Shown here: positions 45,174 to 55,523 of the stretch, one piece after another
How positions within the stretch are numbered: the stretch's first letter is position 1
How the letters are laid out: every line of letters starts with the position of its first letter
Origin: an uncultured Salinisphaerales bacterium
GTDB taxonomy: Bacteria > Pseudomonadota > Gammaproteobacteria > Nevskiales > CAJXLF01
Reading direction: 5' to 3'
NCBI GenBank assembly: GCA_913055805.1
Contig: CAJXLF010000013.1
Coordinates: 22,048 to 86,047, forward strand
Length of the DNA stretch: 64,000 bases
The notes under the pieces: generated by a model
The model's database searches: none
What the model was told of the DNA's origin: nothing
Seen by the model: the letters and a program-made list of their open reading frames with translations, nothing else
Translations under genes and position numbers: made by a program

Positions 45174-47786
45174 GTGCGAGAGAACATTCTTAAATATCTG
45201 TTAGTGGCCGCCGGACTCGTCCTGGTCAGTGGCTGCGGTTCTGATTCCGATGACGATTCAGAGTCAGGTGGCCAGGGCAACAGCAACACCCGCATGCAGG
45301 TGGTCAACATCCTGCCGCCGGGTCAGTCCGGGCATGTTTCGGTGCAGGGACAGGTCACCGGCACACTTACCGGCGCGCCCGGCGACTTCGGTCCGCATAT
45401 CGATGACCAGCGCGAGATGTACTGGAATTCCGAGTTCAAGCCGGGCGGGTTTCTCGACATTACCGGCCTGACCCCGTTTGAACCGAAGGAAGGCGTGCGT
45501 ATTTATCGTGACCCCTTTGGCGTGCCCGTCGTTTATGGCGATACCGCGGCTGACGTCTGGTACGGCGCCGGCTATGCCATGGCCGAAGACCGGCTGTTTC
45601 TGCTGGATGGCGTACGCCGCACCGCACGCGGCACGCTGGCCGAGCTGACCGGGCCGGGCGATGTGCCGGCCGATATCCAGACGCGGGTGCTGACCTACAC
45701 CGAGGCCGAGTACATGGAGATGTATGACGGCCTGTCGCAACAGGCGCAGACGGCAGCGACCGCCTATCGTGACGGTGCCAATGCGCGTATTGCCGAGGTC
45801 AATGGCAATCCCACCCTGCTGCCGGTCGAGTATGTTCTCCTGACCTCCCAGCCACAGCCGATCACCATTGCCGATATTCTGGCGGCGGGCGTACTGATGA
45901 CGCGCCTGGTGGCCTCCTCCGGCGGGCGCGAGATGGATAACGTCAAGGCGCTGCGGGAACTGGAAACCGCACTGGGCAAGGAAGCCGGCAGACGCGTCTT
46001 CAAGGACGTGCTCTGGGTGGATGACCGCAAAGCAGCCGTCACCGTGCCGGACGGCGAATTCAGCAACATCGGTACGCCACCCGCCCAGCGCGATGCCGTG
46101 TTCGAAGCCATGGCCGACTATGCCGCCACCTTGCCGCTGGATCTTCAGTTTGGCCCCGGTACCGGGCATGCGCCCGAGCCCTCGCCGATTTCAGTGAAAT
46201 TGCCGCAAGACCTGAAATGGCCGGTGGATCCGAAGCTGGTCGCCAAAGCATTGCGCGAGGCGCCCCGCCTGCCGCAACGAACCAGCGCTTCCTATCAGGC
46301 AGTGATTGATGCCAGCAAGACGGCGGATGGTTCCACCCTGATGGTGAACGGCCCGCAGCTGGGCTATGCCTATCCCAGTCAGCTGGCCGAACTGGAAGTG
46401 CATGGCGGTGGCTACGACGCCCGCGGTTCCACCGTGCCCGGCCTGCCGGTGGTGGGCATCGGCTACACCGACAAGACCGCCTGGGCCCTGACCACCGGCG
46501 AATCCAAGACCATCGACAGTTTCATTGAAACCCTGGCCGATGGCGACCCCCGCAAGTATGTCCACGACGGCGAAACCCGGGACATGGAGTGCCGCGATGA
46601 AGTGGTGAACTACCGGGCCACCGATCCGGCGGTGGGCGTGCCTGTCGGGCCGCCGATCTTCAGTGTCACCGAAGAGGTCTGCCGTACCGTGCATGGGCCG
46701 GTGGTGGCCCGCAGCGCCGATGGCATACATGCGCGTTCGGTGCAGTACGCCATGTGGAAACGCGAAGTGGAAACCGTGGAAGCTGTACTGACCTGGAATC
46801 GAGTGCGTACCTTCGACGAGTTTCATGAGTCCATGAAAGTGGCGACCTGGAACGAAAACCTGATGTACGCCGATGCGGCCGGCAATATCGCCTACTACCA
46901 TCCGGGCCTGCATCCACGCCGCCATGCCGGTGGCGATCAGCGCCTGCCCCTGCCGGGTGATGGCAGTTTCGACCATCTGGGTTTGCTCGGTTTTGATGAG
47001 CTGCCCAAGAGCATCAATCCGGATCAGGGCTGGATTGCCAACTGGAACAACAAACCTGCACTCGGCTGGGGTGAGGGGGTGGGCGGTGATGCCGACAGCC
47101 TGCCGGCCGGCCCCGAATCCCGGGTGGTGAACTGGCAGACCCTGCTGGCGGCCAGGAATGATTTCACTTTCGAGGATCTGGCGGCGCTGGATCGCGAGAT
47201 CGGTCTGCATGATCCGCGCGCCCGTGCCTTCCAGCCGCTGTTTGTATCCATCAGCGGTGATGCGGAGTTGACTGCCAAGCAGCAGCAATTGCTGGACATC
47301 GTGGCGGCCTGGGATGGTGATCATTACAACCCCGATATTGATATCAATGATGAAGTCGCCCGCGACCGGCCCGGCGAAACCATTTTCGACGTCATGATGA
47401 AGACCATGGTTGCCGAGGTATTCGAATCGCTGCTGCCGGCAGAGTGGTATGACAGCCTGTCACGTCATGGTAATCATCCGCATGACGCCAAGCGGTTGGA
47501 GAATCTGGCGCTCAAGGCGCTGCAGCCGTCTGTGTCGTCGATACCGCTGCAGCATGATTTCCTGAACGGTATGAGCCGCGATGAATTCCTGCGGGACATC
47601 GTGGCCAAAAGCCTGGTGACGCTGGAAGCGACCTATGGCGCAAGTGCGGACCCCGCAGACTACAAACGCATTCACCCGCGTTCCGATGTCTGTTCGCTGA
47701 CCGGCATCACCGGCCCCTGTCTTACCATGCCGCATCAGGATCGGGGCAGCTGGATTCACCTCGTCGGCTTTATTCCGGAGGAATAA
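45174..47786 (+). CDS. penicillin acylase family lipoprotein (Ntn hydrolase)
   Basis: An 870-residue periplasmic or outer-membrane lipoprotein (lipobox VSGC). The family is made as a precursor that cuts itself between alpha and beta chains. By alignment to the usual SNNWVV...TASGKPLLANDPHL, the new N-terminal nucleophile should be Ser373 in TSASYQAVIDASKTADGSTLMVNGPQL; the residues after it differ from the usual NNWV. Other family motifs are GLPVVGIGYTDKTAWALTTG and NLMYADAAGNIAYYHPG. GTG at 45174 follows AGGAG; an earlier GTG at 45159 has none. Likely hydrolyses amide-linked acyl groups, such as acyl-homoserine lactones or lipopeptides. Confidence 0.88.
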   Translation: MRENILKYLLVAAGLVLVSGCGSDSDDDSESGGQGNSNTRMQVVNILPPGQSGHVSVQGQVTGTLTGAPGDFGPHIDDQREMYWNSEFKPGGFLDITGLTPFEPKEGVRIYRDPFGVPVVYGDTAADVWYGAGYAMAEDRLFLLDGVRRTARGTLAELTGPGDVPADIQTRVLTYTEAEYMEMYDGLSQQAQTAATAYRDGANARIAEVNGNPTLLPVEYVLLTSQPQPITIADILAAGVLMTRLVASSGGREMDNVKALRELETALGKEAGRRVFKDVLWVDDRKAAVTVPDGEFSNIGTPPAQRDAVFEAMADYAATLPLDLQFGPGTGHAPEPSPISVKLPQDLKWPVDPKLVAKALREAPRLPQRTSASYQAVIDASKTADGSTLMVNGPQLGYAYPSQLAELEVHGGGYDARGSTVPGLPVVGIGYTDKTAWALTTGESKTIDSFIETLADGDPRKYVHDGETRDMECRDEVVNYRATDPAVGVPVGPPIFSVTEEVCRTVHGPVVARSADGIHARSVQYAMWKREVETVEAVLTWNRVRTFDEFHESMKVATWNENLMYADAAGNIAYYHPGLHPRRHAGGDQRLPLPGDGSFDHLGLLGFDELPKSINPDQGWIANWNNKPALGWGEGVGGDADSLPAGPESRVVNWQTLLAARNDFTFEDLAALDREIGLHDPRARAFQPLFVSISGDAELTAKQQQLLDIVAAWDGDHYNPDIDINDEVARDRPGETIFDVMMKTMVAEVFESLLPAEWYDSLSRHGNHPHDAKRLENLALKALQPSVSSIPLQHDFLNGMSRDEFLRDIVAKSLVTLEATYGASADPADYKRIHPRSDVCSLTGITGPCLTMPHQDRGSWIHLVGFIPEE

Positions 47787-47791
47787 CGCGG

Positions 47792-48424
47792 ATGGCCAGC
47801 CTGATCTACTTCGCCGACCCCATGTGCTCCTGGTGCTGGGGTTTTGCCCCGGTTATCCAGCGGGTGCGGGACGAATTGCCCTATCCGGTGGAAGTGGTCA
47901 TGGGCGGTCTGCGAGCCGGCGAAACGCGCGGCATAACACCGCAGCTGCGTGACTATGTGCAGCATCACTGGCATCAGGTGGCGGCCACCACCGACCAGAC
48001 TTTTCGTTTCGACGGCGCCTTGCCGGAAGGCTTTGTCTACGACACCGAGCCGGCCTGCCGCGCGGTGGTGGCGTTGCGTGAGCTGCAGCCGGACAGGGCG
48101 CTGGATTACCTGCATGATCTGCAGGAGGCCTTTTACGCCCAGGCGCGGGATATCAAGGATGAAGAGCTGCTGGTGGAGCTGGCTGTGAAGCAGGGTGTTG
48201 ATGCGCAAGGCTTCCACAGCAGCTGGGCGTCCGACCAAGGCCGCCTGCGTACCGCGGCGGACTTCGAACGCAAGGAACAGTGCGGCGTCATGGGTTTCCC
48301 CTGCCTGATTGCGGACACCGGCGAACGCCTGCGCATGATCACCATGGGTTATCAGACCTTTGATATTGTGGCGCAGCAGCTGGAACGGCGTCTGGGCAAG
48401 GCGCAGGCCGGCACGGTGCACTGA
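47792..48424 (+). CDS. DsbA-family thioredoxin-like protein
   Basis: A 210-residue cytoplasmic protein of the DsbA/2-hydroxychromene-2-carboxylate isomerase fold. Active-site CSWCWGF is at about 12-18, the cis-proline region is MGFPCLI near 167, and the helical insert is in between. No signal peptide, so it is not a periplasmic disulfide catalyst; FrnE-like role in redox homeostasis is plausible. It starts 5 bases after the penicillin acylase stop, same direction, probably coupled. Confidence 0.88.
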   Translation: MASLIYFADPMCSWCWGFAPVIQRVRDELPYPVEVVMGGLRAGETRGITPQLRDYVQHHWHQVAATTDQTFRFDGALPEGFVYDTEPACRAVVALRELQPDRALDYLHDLQEAFYAQARDIKDEELLVELAVKQGVDAQGFHSSWASDQGRLRTAADFERKEQCGVMGFPCLIADTGERLRMITMGYQTFDIVAQQLERRLGKAQAGTVH

Positions 48425-48437
48425 ACGGAATAGTTGC

Positions 48438-48767
48438 ATGTCTTACGATGAGGGTCTGGCCGAACGCATCCGCGATGTGCTGGCTTTCCGCGAGGACATT
48501 ACCGAAAAGAAAATGTTCGGCGGTATCGCCTTTCTGCTGGGCGGTAACATGTGCGTGGGTGTGGTGAACGATGTGCTCATGGTGAGGGTCGGGGCAGAGG
48601 CCTGTGACGCTGCCCTGAATGAGCCCCACGTGAGACCCATGGACTTTACCGGCCGGCCGCTGAAGGGGTTCGTCTATGTGGATCCCGACGGCATTGATGA
48701 TGACGAGGCCCTGCAGGCCTGGATAGAACGCGGCGTGGCTTTTGCGGCTTCGCTGCCCATGAAATAA
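48438..48767 (+). CDS. TfoX N-terminal domain protein
   Basis: A 109-residue protein comprising only a TfoX-N domain (RIRDVLAFREDITEKKMFGGIAFLLGGNMCVGVVNDVLMVRVG). TfoX regulates competence in some gammaproteobacteria, but N-domain-only proteins are widespread and uncharacterised. Start at 48438; the longer frame from 48360 overlaps the DsbA-like gene. Fourteen bases separate it from that gene, so one operon. Confidence 0.9.
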   Translation: MSYDEGLAERIRDVLAFREDITEKKMFGGIAFLLGGNMCVGVVNDVLMVRVGAEACDAALNEPHVRPMDFTGRPLKGFVYVDPDGIDDDEALQAWIERGVAFAASLPMK

Positions 48768-48776
48768 ACGCAAACA

Positions 48777-49859
48777 ATGACAGACATACATATACAGGAC
48801 CCGGCGCCGGGTCTGGTGATCCGCGCCGGTGCGGCCGCGCGTAAACGCATTCAGGACGAAGGCCTGCATCCCGGACTGTTCAGCCACGTAGCGGCTGCGG
48901 CCGGCGGGCCCAAGTGGCTGGCATTGAACCGGCTGGACCGTGTGCTGTTTGGCGACTGGTTGGCCACACCGGATGAACCCCTGACCGGTATCGGCTCTTC
49001 CATTGGCGCCTGGCGTCTGGCCTGCGTTGCCCAGGATGATCCGGTGGCGGCCATAGAAAAGTTCGAAACCGCCTACCTGCAACAGTCCTACAGCGAAAAA
49101 CCGGATGCGCGGGAGATCGCCGCCGAGGCGGCGCGTATCCTCGATCAGTTTGTGGATGGCGACGCGCCCGCGCAGATTCTGGCCAGCCGGCGGTTGCGGC
49201 TGAACGTGGTAACCACCTTGTGTCATGGCCTGTTGGGCATGGAACAGCCGCTGCTGCAGTCGCTGGGTCTGATCAAGATCATCACCGCCAATGCTCTGTC
49301 CAGGAGCCTGTTTGCCCGCTGTGTGCAGCGGGTGCTGTTTCATGTGCCGGACGCGCCTGCGCACTACGCAGCGGACGGTTTTGTCACGCATCATGTGGAA
49401 CTCGATGCCGACAGGCTGCAGGCCGCCTTGCTGGGCACGGCCGCCATTCCCCTGGTGATCGCCCCGGTCAGGAATATTCCCGGCAGCCCGCCGGGCACGC
49501 ATCGCGATGGCGGATTGATTGACTATCACATGGACCTGCCGCTGGCCGCGCCCAGGGGGCTCACGCTGTTGCCGCATTTCAGCGAGCGGGTGATTCCCGG
49601 CTGGTTCGACCGCTGGTTCAAGAGCCGCCAGCCGCAGCATCTGGATCACACCGTGCTGCTGGCGCCTTCGCCGGCGCTGTTGGCGCGGCTGCCCAACGGC
49701 AAGGTGCCGGATCGCAAGGACTTCGCCTTCTACGGCAAGGACAATGCCGCCCGCCTGCGCGACTGGCAGGCAGCTATCAGTGAATGTCAGCGCATGGCCG
49801 ATGACTGGCAAGAGTGGCAGGCACAGGGGCGGCTGGAATCCATGGTGCAGCCGCTGTAG
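48777..49859 (+). CDS. patatin-like phospholipase
   Basis: A 360-residue lipolytic acyl hydrolase with the patatin catalytic dyad. Nucleophile elbow GSSIG (Ser about 75), preceded by the glycine-rich AAGGPKWLAL oxyanion region, and the Asp of HRDGGLIDYH near residue 244. No signal peptide. The C-terminal portion (after 250) binds the family helix bundle. Last gene of an operon of DsbA-like and TfoX-N genes; convergent with the C39-like gene, with only four bases between the stops. Confidence 0.9.
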   Translation: MTDIHIQDPAPGLVIRAGAAARKRIQDEGLHPGLFSHVAAAAGGPKWLALNRLDRVLFGDWLATPDEPLTGIGSSIGAWRLACVAQDDPVAAIEKFETAYLQQSYSEKPDAREIAAEAARILDQFVDGDAPAQILASRRLRLNVVTTLCHGLLGMEQPLLQSLGLIKIITANALSRSLFARCVQRVLFHVPDAPAHYAADGFVTHHVELDADRLQAALLGTAAIPLVIAPVRNIPGSPPGTHRDGGLIDYHMDLPLAAPRGLTLLPHFSERVIPGWFDRWFKSRQPQHLDHTVLLAPSPALLARLPNGKVPDRKDFAFYGKDNAARLRDWQAAISECQRMADDWQEWQAQGRLESMVQPL

Positions 49860-49863
49860 CGCC

Positions 49864-50577
49864 TCAGGCCGCGTCTTTCAGTTCCGGTTCGATAATCAGC
49901 AGATTGGCGTCATAGGTGATCACGCCGAGCAGGATCGCACCCAGCAGCCGTTCCATACTCACAGCGTACTTGGGTTGCTCGCCGAAGGGATGTTCCGCCC
50001 AGGGGTCGGCGATCAACACGTCACCGCTTTCATGGTGATAGCCGCAGCAAACCACGAAATGACCGCAGACCTCCCCGCGGATGTCATCGTCGCGGTTGGT
50101 TTCGGGAATCTCGCGGGTTGCGTGATAGAGATAGGTCGAGCTCAGGCCGGTGAGGATCGGGATATCGCGCTGCAGATAATCCCGAATCAGCTGCGGGGTC
50201 AGGTCATGGAACCGCAGTTCGCCGCCCAGGCTGAGGAATTCCTGATAGCCGCGGGTAGCCACCTGCAGCTTCGGCGTCAGTTTGTAACGCGCCTGTTCGG
50301 CCAGCTTCTCATGCAGTGAAACGGATTCATCGAACCAGGTGGGATCGAACAGCTGCAGGTTATAGGTGTAGATCGTGGCGCGGTAACCGTTGCGCAGGGC
50401 GTGATTGGCCAGGAACACGGCCATGGTGCCGCCTTCCTTGAGCATGCGCACTTCCTCGATCAACTGGGTGATCGGTGGATCGTCGCCGTAGTAGCGGTAT
50501 ACCGCCTGCAGGCAGGTCGGGCCGCAGGTGACATCATCCGGCTGATTGGCCATTTCCAGGGGCAGGTTGAAGTCCAT
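49864..50577 (-). CDS. peptidase C39-like protein
   Basis: A 237-residue cysteine-protease fold protein. Catalytic Cys in DDVTCGPTC (Cys18), His in CGHFVVCCGY and Asp in IADPWAE. Similar stand-alone C39-like domains occur in bacteriocin and RiPP systems, where they cleave a double-glycine leader, but this copy has no transporter or precursor. It lies 11 bases downstream of a GNAT-carbon/nitrogen hydrolase fusion, same strand; the pair is probably one functional unit. Confidence 0.85.
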   Translation of the reverse strand: MDFNLPLEMANQPDDVTCGPTCLQAVYRYYGDDPPITQLIEEVRMLKEGGTMAVFLANHALRNGYRATIYTYNLQLFDPTWFDESVSLHEKLAEQARYKLTPKLQVATRGYQEFLSLGGELRFHDLTPQLIRDYLQRDIPILTGLSSTYLYHATREIPETNRDDDIRGEVCGHFVVCCGYHHESGDVLIADPWAEHPFGEQPKYAVSMERLLGAILLGVITYDANLLIIEPELKDAA

Positions 50578-50588
50578 TGCGGGCCGCC

Positions 50589-52190
<1,602 letters not shown>

Positions 52191-52328
52191 ATCACACCTG
52201 CAATACGGGCAAGAACTGCCTGTGAATACGTTAGCACTCCTGCTCTGCAGTCACCATGACAGTTGCCGCCGCCCTGGCCCTTGGGCAACATGCCTGTGGA
52301 TTGGATGCACCCGCCATCAGGAAAACAC

Positions 52329-53156
52329 ATGCAAGGTAATACCCGGGTAGGGCCCACGGCTCTGTACACGGCCCAGGCCTGGCGCGCTGGCAGTTTCGAG
52401 AATGCCGAGCATTTCGACCACCGCCTTGGACGATTGATGTACACCGCCGGCGACATGGTCCAGAAATATCTGGGCCCGGTACTGCCCACGTACATGAAGG
52501 ACTTCCATCGTTATCTGTTTATTCGTCACCGGGCCTTTGAAGAGCGGCTGGATGCGACGGTGCCGGATATGGTGATTGAAGTGGCTGCCGGGCTGTCGCC
52601 GCGCGGACTGACCTATGCCCGGCGCTGGGCGCGTACCCGCTACCTCGAACTGGACCTGCCCAATATGGTCGCGGCCAAGCGCAAGCGTCTTCAGTCGCTG
52701 CGCCTGCCGCCGAATTACCATCTGGCGGAAACAGATATTCTTGCCCGCGACTTTATCGAACGCCTGCCGCTCAAGCCGACGCCCGACCAGACCCTGATGG
52801 TGATTACCGAGGGTCTGATGGACTATCTCAACATGGCGGAGAAACAGCGCGCCTGGGAAAACATCGTTGCCCTGATGAAAATGGCCGCGCCGGACAGCCG
52901 TTACCTGATGGAATGCTGGCCGCGGCAGCGTGTGCTGCCGGCTTCGCCGGCCGGTCGTCTGGGCGTCAAGGGCGTGAGTATGCTGGTGGGGCGGCGTGTC
53001 GATGAAAACCTGCACGAAAACCGCAAGGAAGCCGAGGCGGCTCTGCGGCAGGCCGGGTTCGCCACCGTCAGCCGGCCGGATCTGGTCAGTCCGCTGCGCG
53101 ATGCCGGGCTGGATCCGCATGCCTGCCCGTTTGTGTTATTTGAATGTGGTGTCTAG
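52329..53156 (+). CDS. class I SAM-dependent methyltransferase (LCMT/PPM1-like)
   Basis: A 275-residue methyltransferase with the leucine-carboxyl-methyltransferase-type features: VIEVAAGLSPRGL (SAM-binding), YLELDLPNMVAAKRKRL and LAETDIL (motif II acidic residue), TEGLMDYL. Start at ATG 52329 has the SD AGGAAAAC; the upstream frame from 52263 is not conserved. Bacterial members modify small molecules such as polyketides or phenolics. Divergent from the GNAT fusion and upstream of a quinone oxidoreductase. Confidence 0.85.
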   Translation: MQGNTRVGPTALYTAQAWRAGSFENAEHFDHRLGRLMYTAGDMVQKYLGPVLPTYMKDFHRYLFIRHRAFEERLDATVPDMVIEVAAGLSPRGLTYARRWARTRYLELDLPNMVAAKRKRLQSLRLPPNYHLAETDILARDFIERLPLKPTPDQTLMVITEGLMDYLNMAEKQRAWENIVALMKMAAPDSRYLMECWPRQRVLPASPAGRLGVKGVSMLVGRRVDENLHENRKEAEAALRQAGFATVSRPDLVSPLRDAGLDPHACPFVLFECGV

Positions 53157-53189
53157 CGCTTATCTGGCGCTGCACGGGAGGGAGAAAAC

Positions 53190-54206
53190 ATGAAACAGAT
53201 TTACATTACCGGCGCCGGTGGTCCCGACAAGCTGAAAGTACGGGAGTCCGAAGATCCGCAGCCCGGCAAGGGCGAACTGCGGGTCAGGGTATCCGCCAGC
53301 GGCATCAACTTTGCCGACATCCTGGCGCGTCAGGGTCTGTACCCGGATGCGCCGCCGCTGCCCTGCGTGGTGGGTTATGAATTCTCCGGCGTGGTGGATG
53401 CGGTGGGCGAAGGCGTCGATTCCGGATGGATCGGTGAAGACGTATTCGGCCTGACCCGCTTTGGCGGTTATTCCGATGTCATTGTGGTGCCGGTGGATCA
53501 GGTGTTCGAGAAGCCTGCTTCGCTGACTCATGAGCAGGCCGCCGCCATTCCGGTGAACTACCTCACCGCATGGCAGTTGCTGGTGGTGATGGGGGCGCTC
53601 AGGCCCGAAGAGTCGGTGCTTGTGCATAACGCGGGTGGTGGCGTGGGCCTGGCGGCGATTGATATCGCCAGCCATATCGGCGCCACCATCTACGGCACGG
53701 CCAGCTCGGGCAAGCATGAGTTCCTGCGCAAGCGTGGCCTGCATCATGCCATCGATTACCGGCGTGAAGACTGGGCGGTGGAATTGAAGAACCTGACCGA
53801 AGGCCGCGGCGTGGAACTGATTACCGATCCGCTGGGTGGTTCACACTGGAAGAAGAGTTACAAGGCGCTGCGTTCCACCGGTCGGCTGGGCATGTTCGGC
53901 ATTTCCGTGGCCACCGAATCCGGGCTGTTCGGCAAGACCCGTTTGCTGAAGATTCTCTTTGGTACGCCGTTCTTCCATCCCATTTTCCTGATGAACGAAA
54001 ACCGCGGCGTGTTTGGCGTGAACATGGGGCATCTCTGGCACGAAGTGCACAAGATCCGTGAGTGGATGGCGGTGCTGGTGCAGGGTGTGGAACAAGGCTG
54101 GGTGCGGCCGCATGTGGACCAGACCTTCAGCTTCGAAAAGGCGGGCGAGGCGCACAGCTATATTGAGGCGCGCAAGAACATCGGCAAGGTCGTGCTGGTG
54201 CCGTGA
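53190..54206 (+). CDS. zinc-type alcohol dehydrogenase/quinone oxidoreductase
   Basis: A 338-residue MDR-superfamily NADPH-dependent reductase. N-terminal GroES-like domain with VGYEFSGVVDAVGEGV, Rossmann motif VLVHNAGGGVGLAAI, and TDPLGGSHWKKSYKAL. No catalytic-zinc ligands of the classical ADHs, so it is of the quinone-oxidoreductase/VAT-1-like type. It follows the methyltransferase by 33 bases (SD GGAGG) and is probably co-transcribed. It may reduce enones or quinones. Confidence 0.9.
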   Translation: MKQIYITGAGGPDKLKVRESEDPQPGKGELRVRVSASGINFADILARQGLYPDAPPLPCVVGYEFSGVVDAVGEGVDSGWIGEDVFGLTRFGGYSDVIVVPVDQVFEKPASLTHEQAAAIPVNYLTAWQLLVVMGALRPEESVLVHNAGGGVGLAAIDIASHIGATIYGTASSGKHEFLRKRGLHHAIDYRREDWAVELKNLTEGRGVELITDPLGGSHWKKSYKALRSTGRLGMFGISVATESGLFGKTRLLKILFGTPFFHPIFLMNENRGVFGVNMGHLWHEVHKIREWMAVLVQGVEQGWVRPHVDQTFSFEKAGEAHSYIEARKNIGKVVLVP

Positions 54207-54220
54207 GCCGGTCATTTCAG

Positions 54221-54328
54221 CCGTCATTCCGGAAAATGCAGAGCATTTATCCGGAATCCATGCTTTCCGGCGTCTGGACTCCCGTCCCCGCTTTCGCGGG
54301 GAGAGCCTTACAAGGCGCGGGATGACGG
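54221..54328. repeat. dispersed palindromic element before AraC gene
   Basis: Outer inverted repeats CCGTCATTCC (54221-54230) and GGGATGACGG (54319-54328) enclose two perfect hairpins: ATTCCGGA/TCCGGAAT with inner AAATGC/GCATTT (54226-54257), and CCCCGC/GCGGGG (54286-54301, loop TTTC). The first half recurs at 61853-61883. The right end overlaps a possible ATG of the following gene. Confidence 0.75.
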
Positions 54329-55359
54329 TATACATGGCCTCTGAAGTCACCGCCGCCGCGCGAGTATTGCAGCCGCTGGCCGTTGTGCTGGAGCAACGCG
54401 GTCTGGATGCCGACGCGTTCCTGCTTGAACACGATGTGCAGCCGGCCTGGCTGAATGACCCGCTGGCGCGGGTGACGGAAGGCGCCGTGCGCCAACTGTG
54501 GCTGGATGCATTGCAGGTAACGGCCGATCCTGCGCTGGCGCTGAAAGTCGGGCGGCGGGCCGACCCCCTGGCCTTCGGCGTGCTCGGCTACGTGTTGAGC
54601 AACGCGGCTACGGTGGGGCAGGCTTTCCAGTTGCTGGAACGCTTCAATCGTCTGGTGTTCGACGCCATCCTGCTGTATCCCGAACGCAGCCCGGAGGGGC
54701 TGGGCGTGCTGCACTTCCGGCGTGATCCCGAAGCCGACCCCGAGGCGAATCGGCCCATGGTCGAGTACCTGCTGACGGCCTTGCTGCGGCTGTCGGGTTT
54801 TCTGGTCGGCGGTGAGGACCTGGGGCCGCGTTATCTCAGGCAACTGACCTTCCGTTATCCCGAACCTGCGGAAGAGGTCATGCAGGTCTACCGGCAGGCC
54901 TTCGGTCAGGCCGAGCTGCGGTTCAACCAGTTCGAAACCAGTATCACCTTTGCCCGTGAGTTTCTCGATTTGCCGGTGGCCTATGCCGACCCGCAGATGC
55001 TGGAGCTGATGAAGAACCAGGCCGACCGGCAACTGCGTGCGTTGGCCACCGAGGGCGATATCGTGGTGCGGGTGCGCGAGTGTATCCGCCGCCGCCTGCT
55101 GGGCAAGTCGCCCACGGTGGTGGATGTGGCCGCTGACTGCGGCCTGAGTCGGGCCACGCTGCAACGCCGTTTGTCGGAGGCCGGCACCGGCTTTCAGGCC
55201 CTGCTCGATGAAGTGCGTTTCCAGGCGGCGCGCGAACTGCTGGCCGAGGGCAGCAATAGCCTGGACGAAATCGCCTTCCTGCTCGGTTATGCCGAGGTGT
55301 CAGCCTTTCATCATGCCTTCAAGCGCTGGTCGGGGGTGACGCCGGGCGAGTATCGCTGA
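54322..55359 (+). CDS. AraC-family transcriptional regulator (OruR-like)
   Basis: A 345-residue regulator: an N-terminal AraC_binding-type domain (about 15-190, PLAVVLEQRGLDADAFLLEHDV) and a C-terminal two-helix-turn-helix domain (about 245-345, PTVVDVAADCGLSRATLQRRLSEAG and LDEIAFLLGYAEVSAFHHAFKRWSG). Start is uncertain: ATG 54322 lies inside a repeat element, ATG 54334 just after it; the protein from 54334 would be 341 residues. It probably controls the neighbouring oxidoreductase or the downstream amidohydrolase. Confidence 0.88.
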   Translation: MTVYMASEVTAAARVLQPLAVVLEQRGLDADAFLLEHDVQPAWLNDPLARVTEGAVRQLWLDALQVTADPALALKVGRRADPLAFGVLGYVLSNAATVGQAFQLLERFNRLVFDAILLYPERSPEGLGVLHFRRDPEADPEANRPMVEYLLTALLRLSGFLVGGEDLGPRYLRQLTFRYPEPAEEVMQVYRQAFGQAELRFNQFETSITFAREFLDLPVAYADPQMLELMKNQADRQLRALATEGDIVVRVRECIRRRLLGKSPTVVDVAADCGLSRATLQRRLSEAGTGFQALLDEVRFQAARELLAEGSNSLDEIAFLLGYAEVSAFHHAFKRWSGVTPGEYR

Positions 55360-55523
55360 GTCCAGTTGAGTTTCACTACGCACAGTATGGCGATATTTTG
55401 AGGCAAATTATCAATCGCCTGAGCTATATTGTCATTGCTGCAAGCCGCGCTATCCCCAAAACTGGTCAGGCGTCCAAGTGAGGCCCCGGATGATGATTCA
55501 AAGGTTGGGGGCAGGAGAAACCC

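Noticed and set aside
48339..49811. 490-codon minus-strand frame
   Set aside because: Antisense to the TfoX-N and patatin genes; no recognisable domain.
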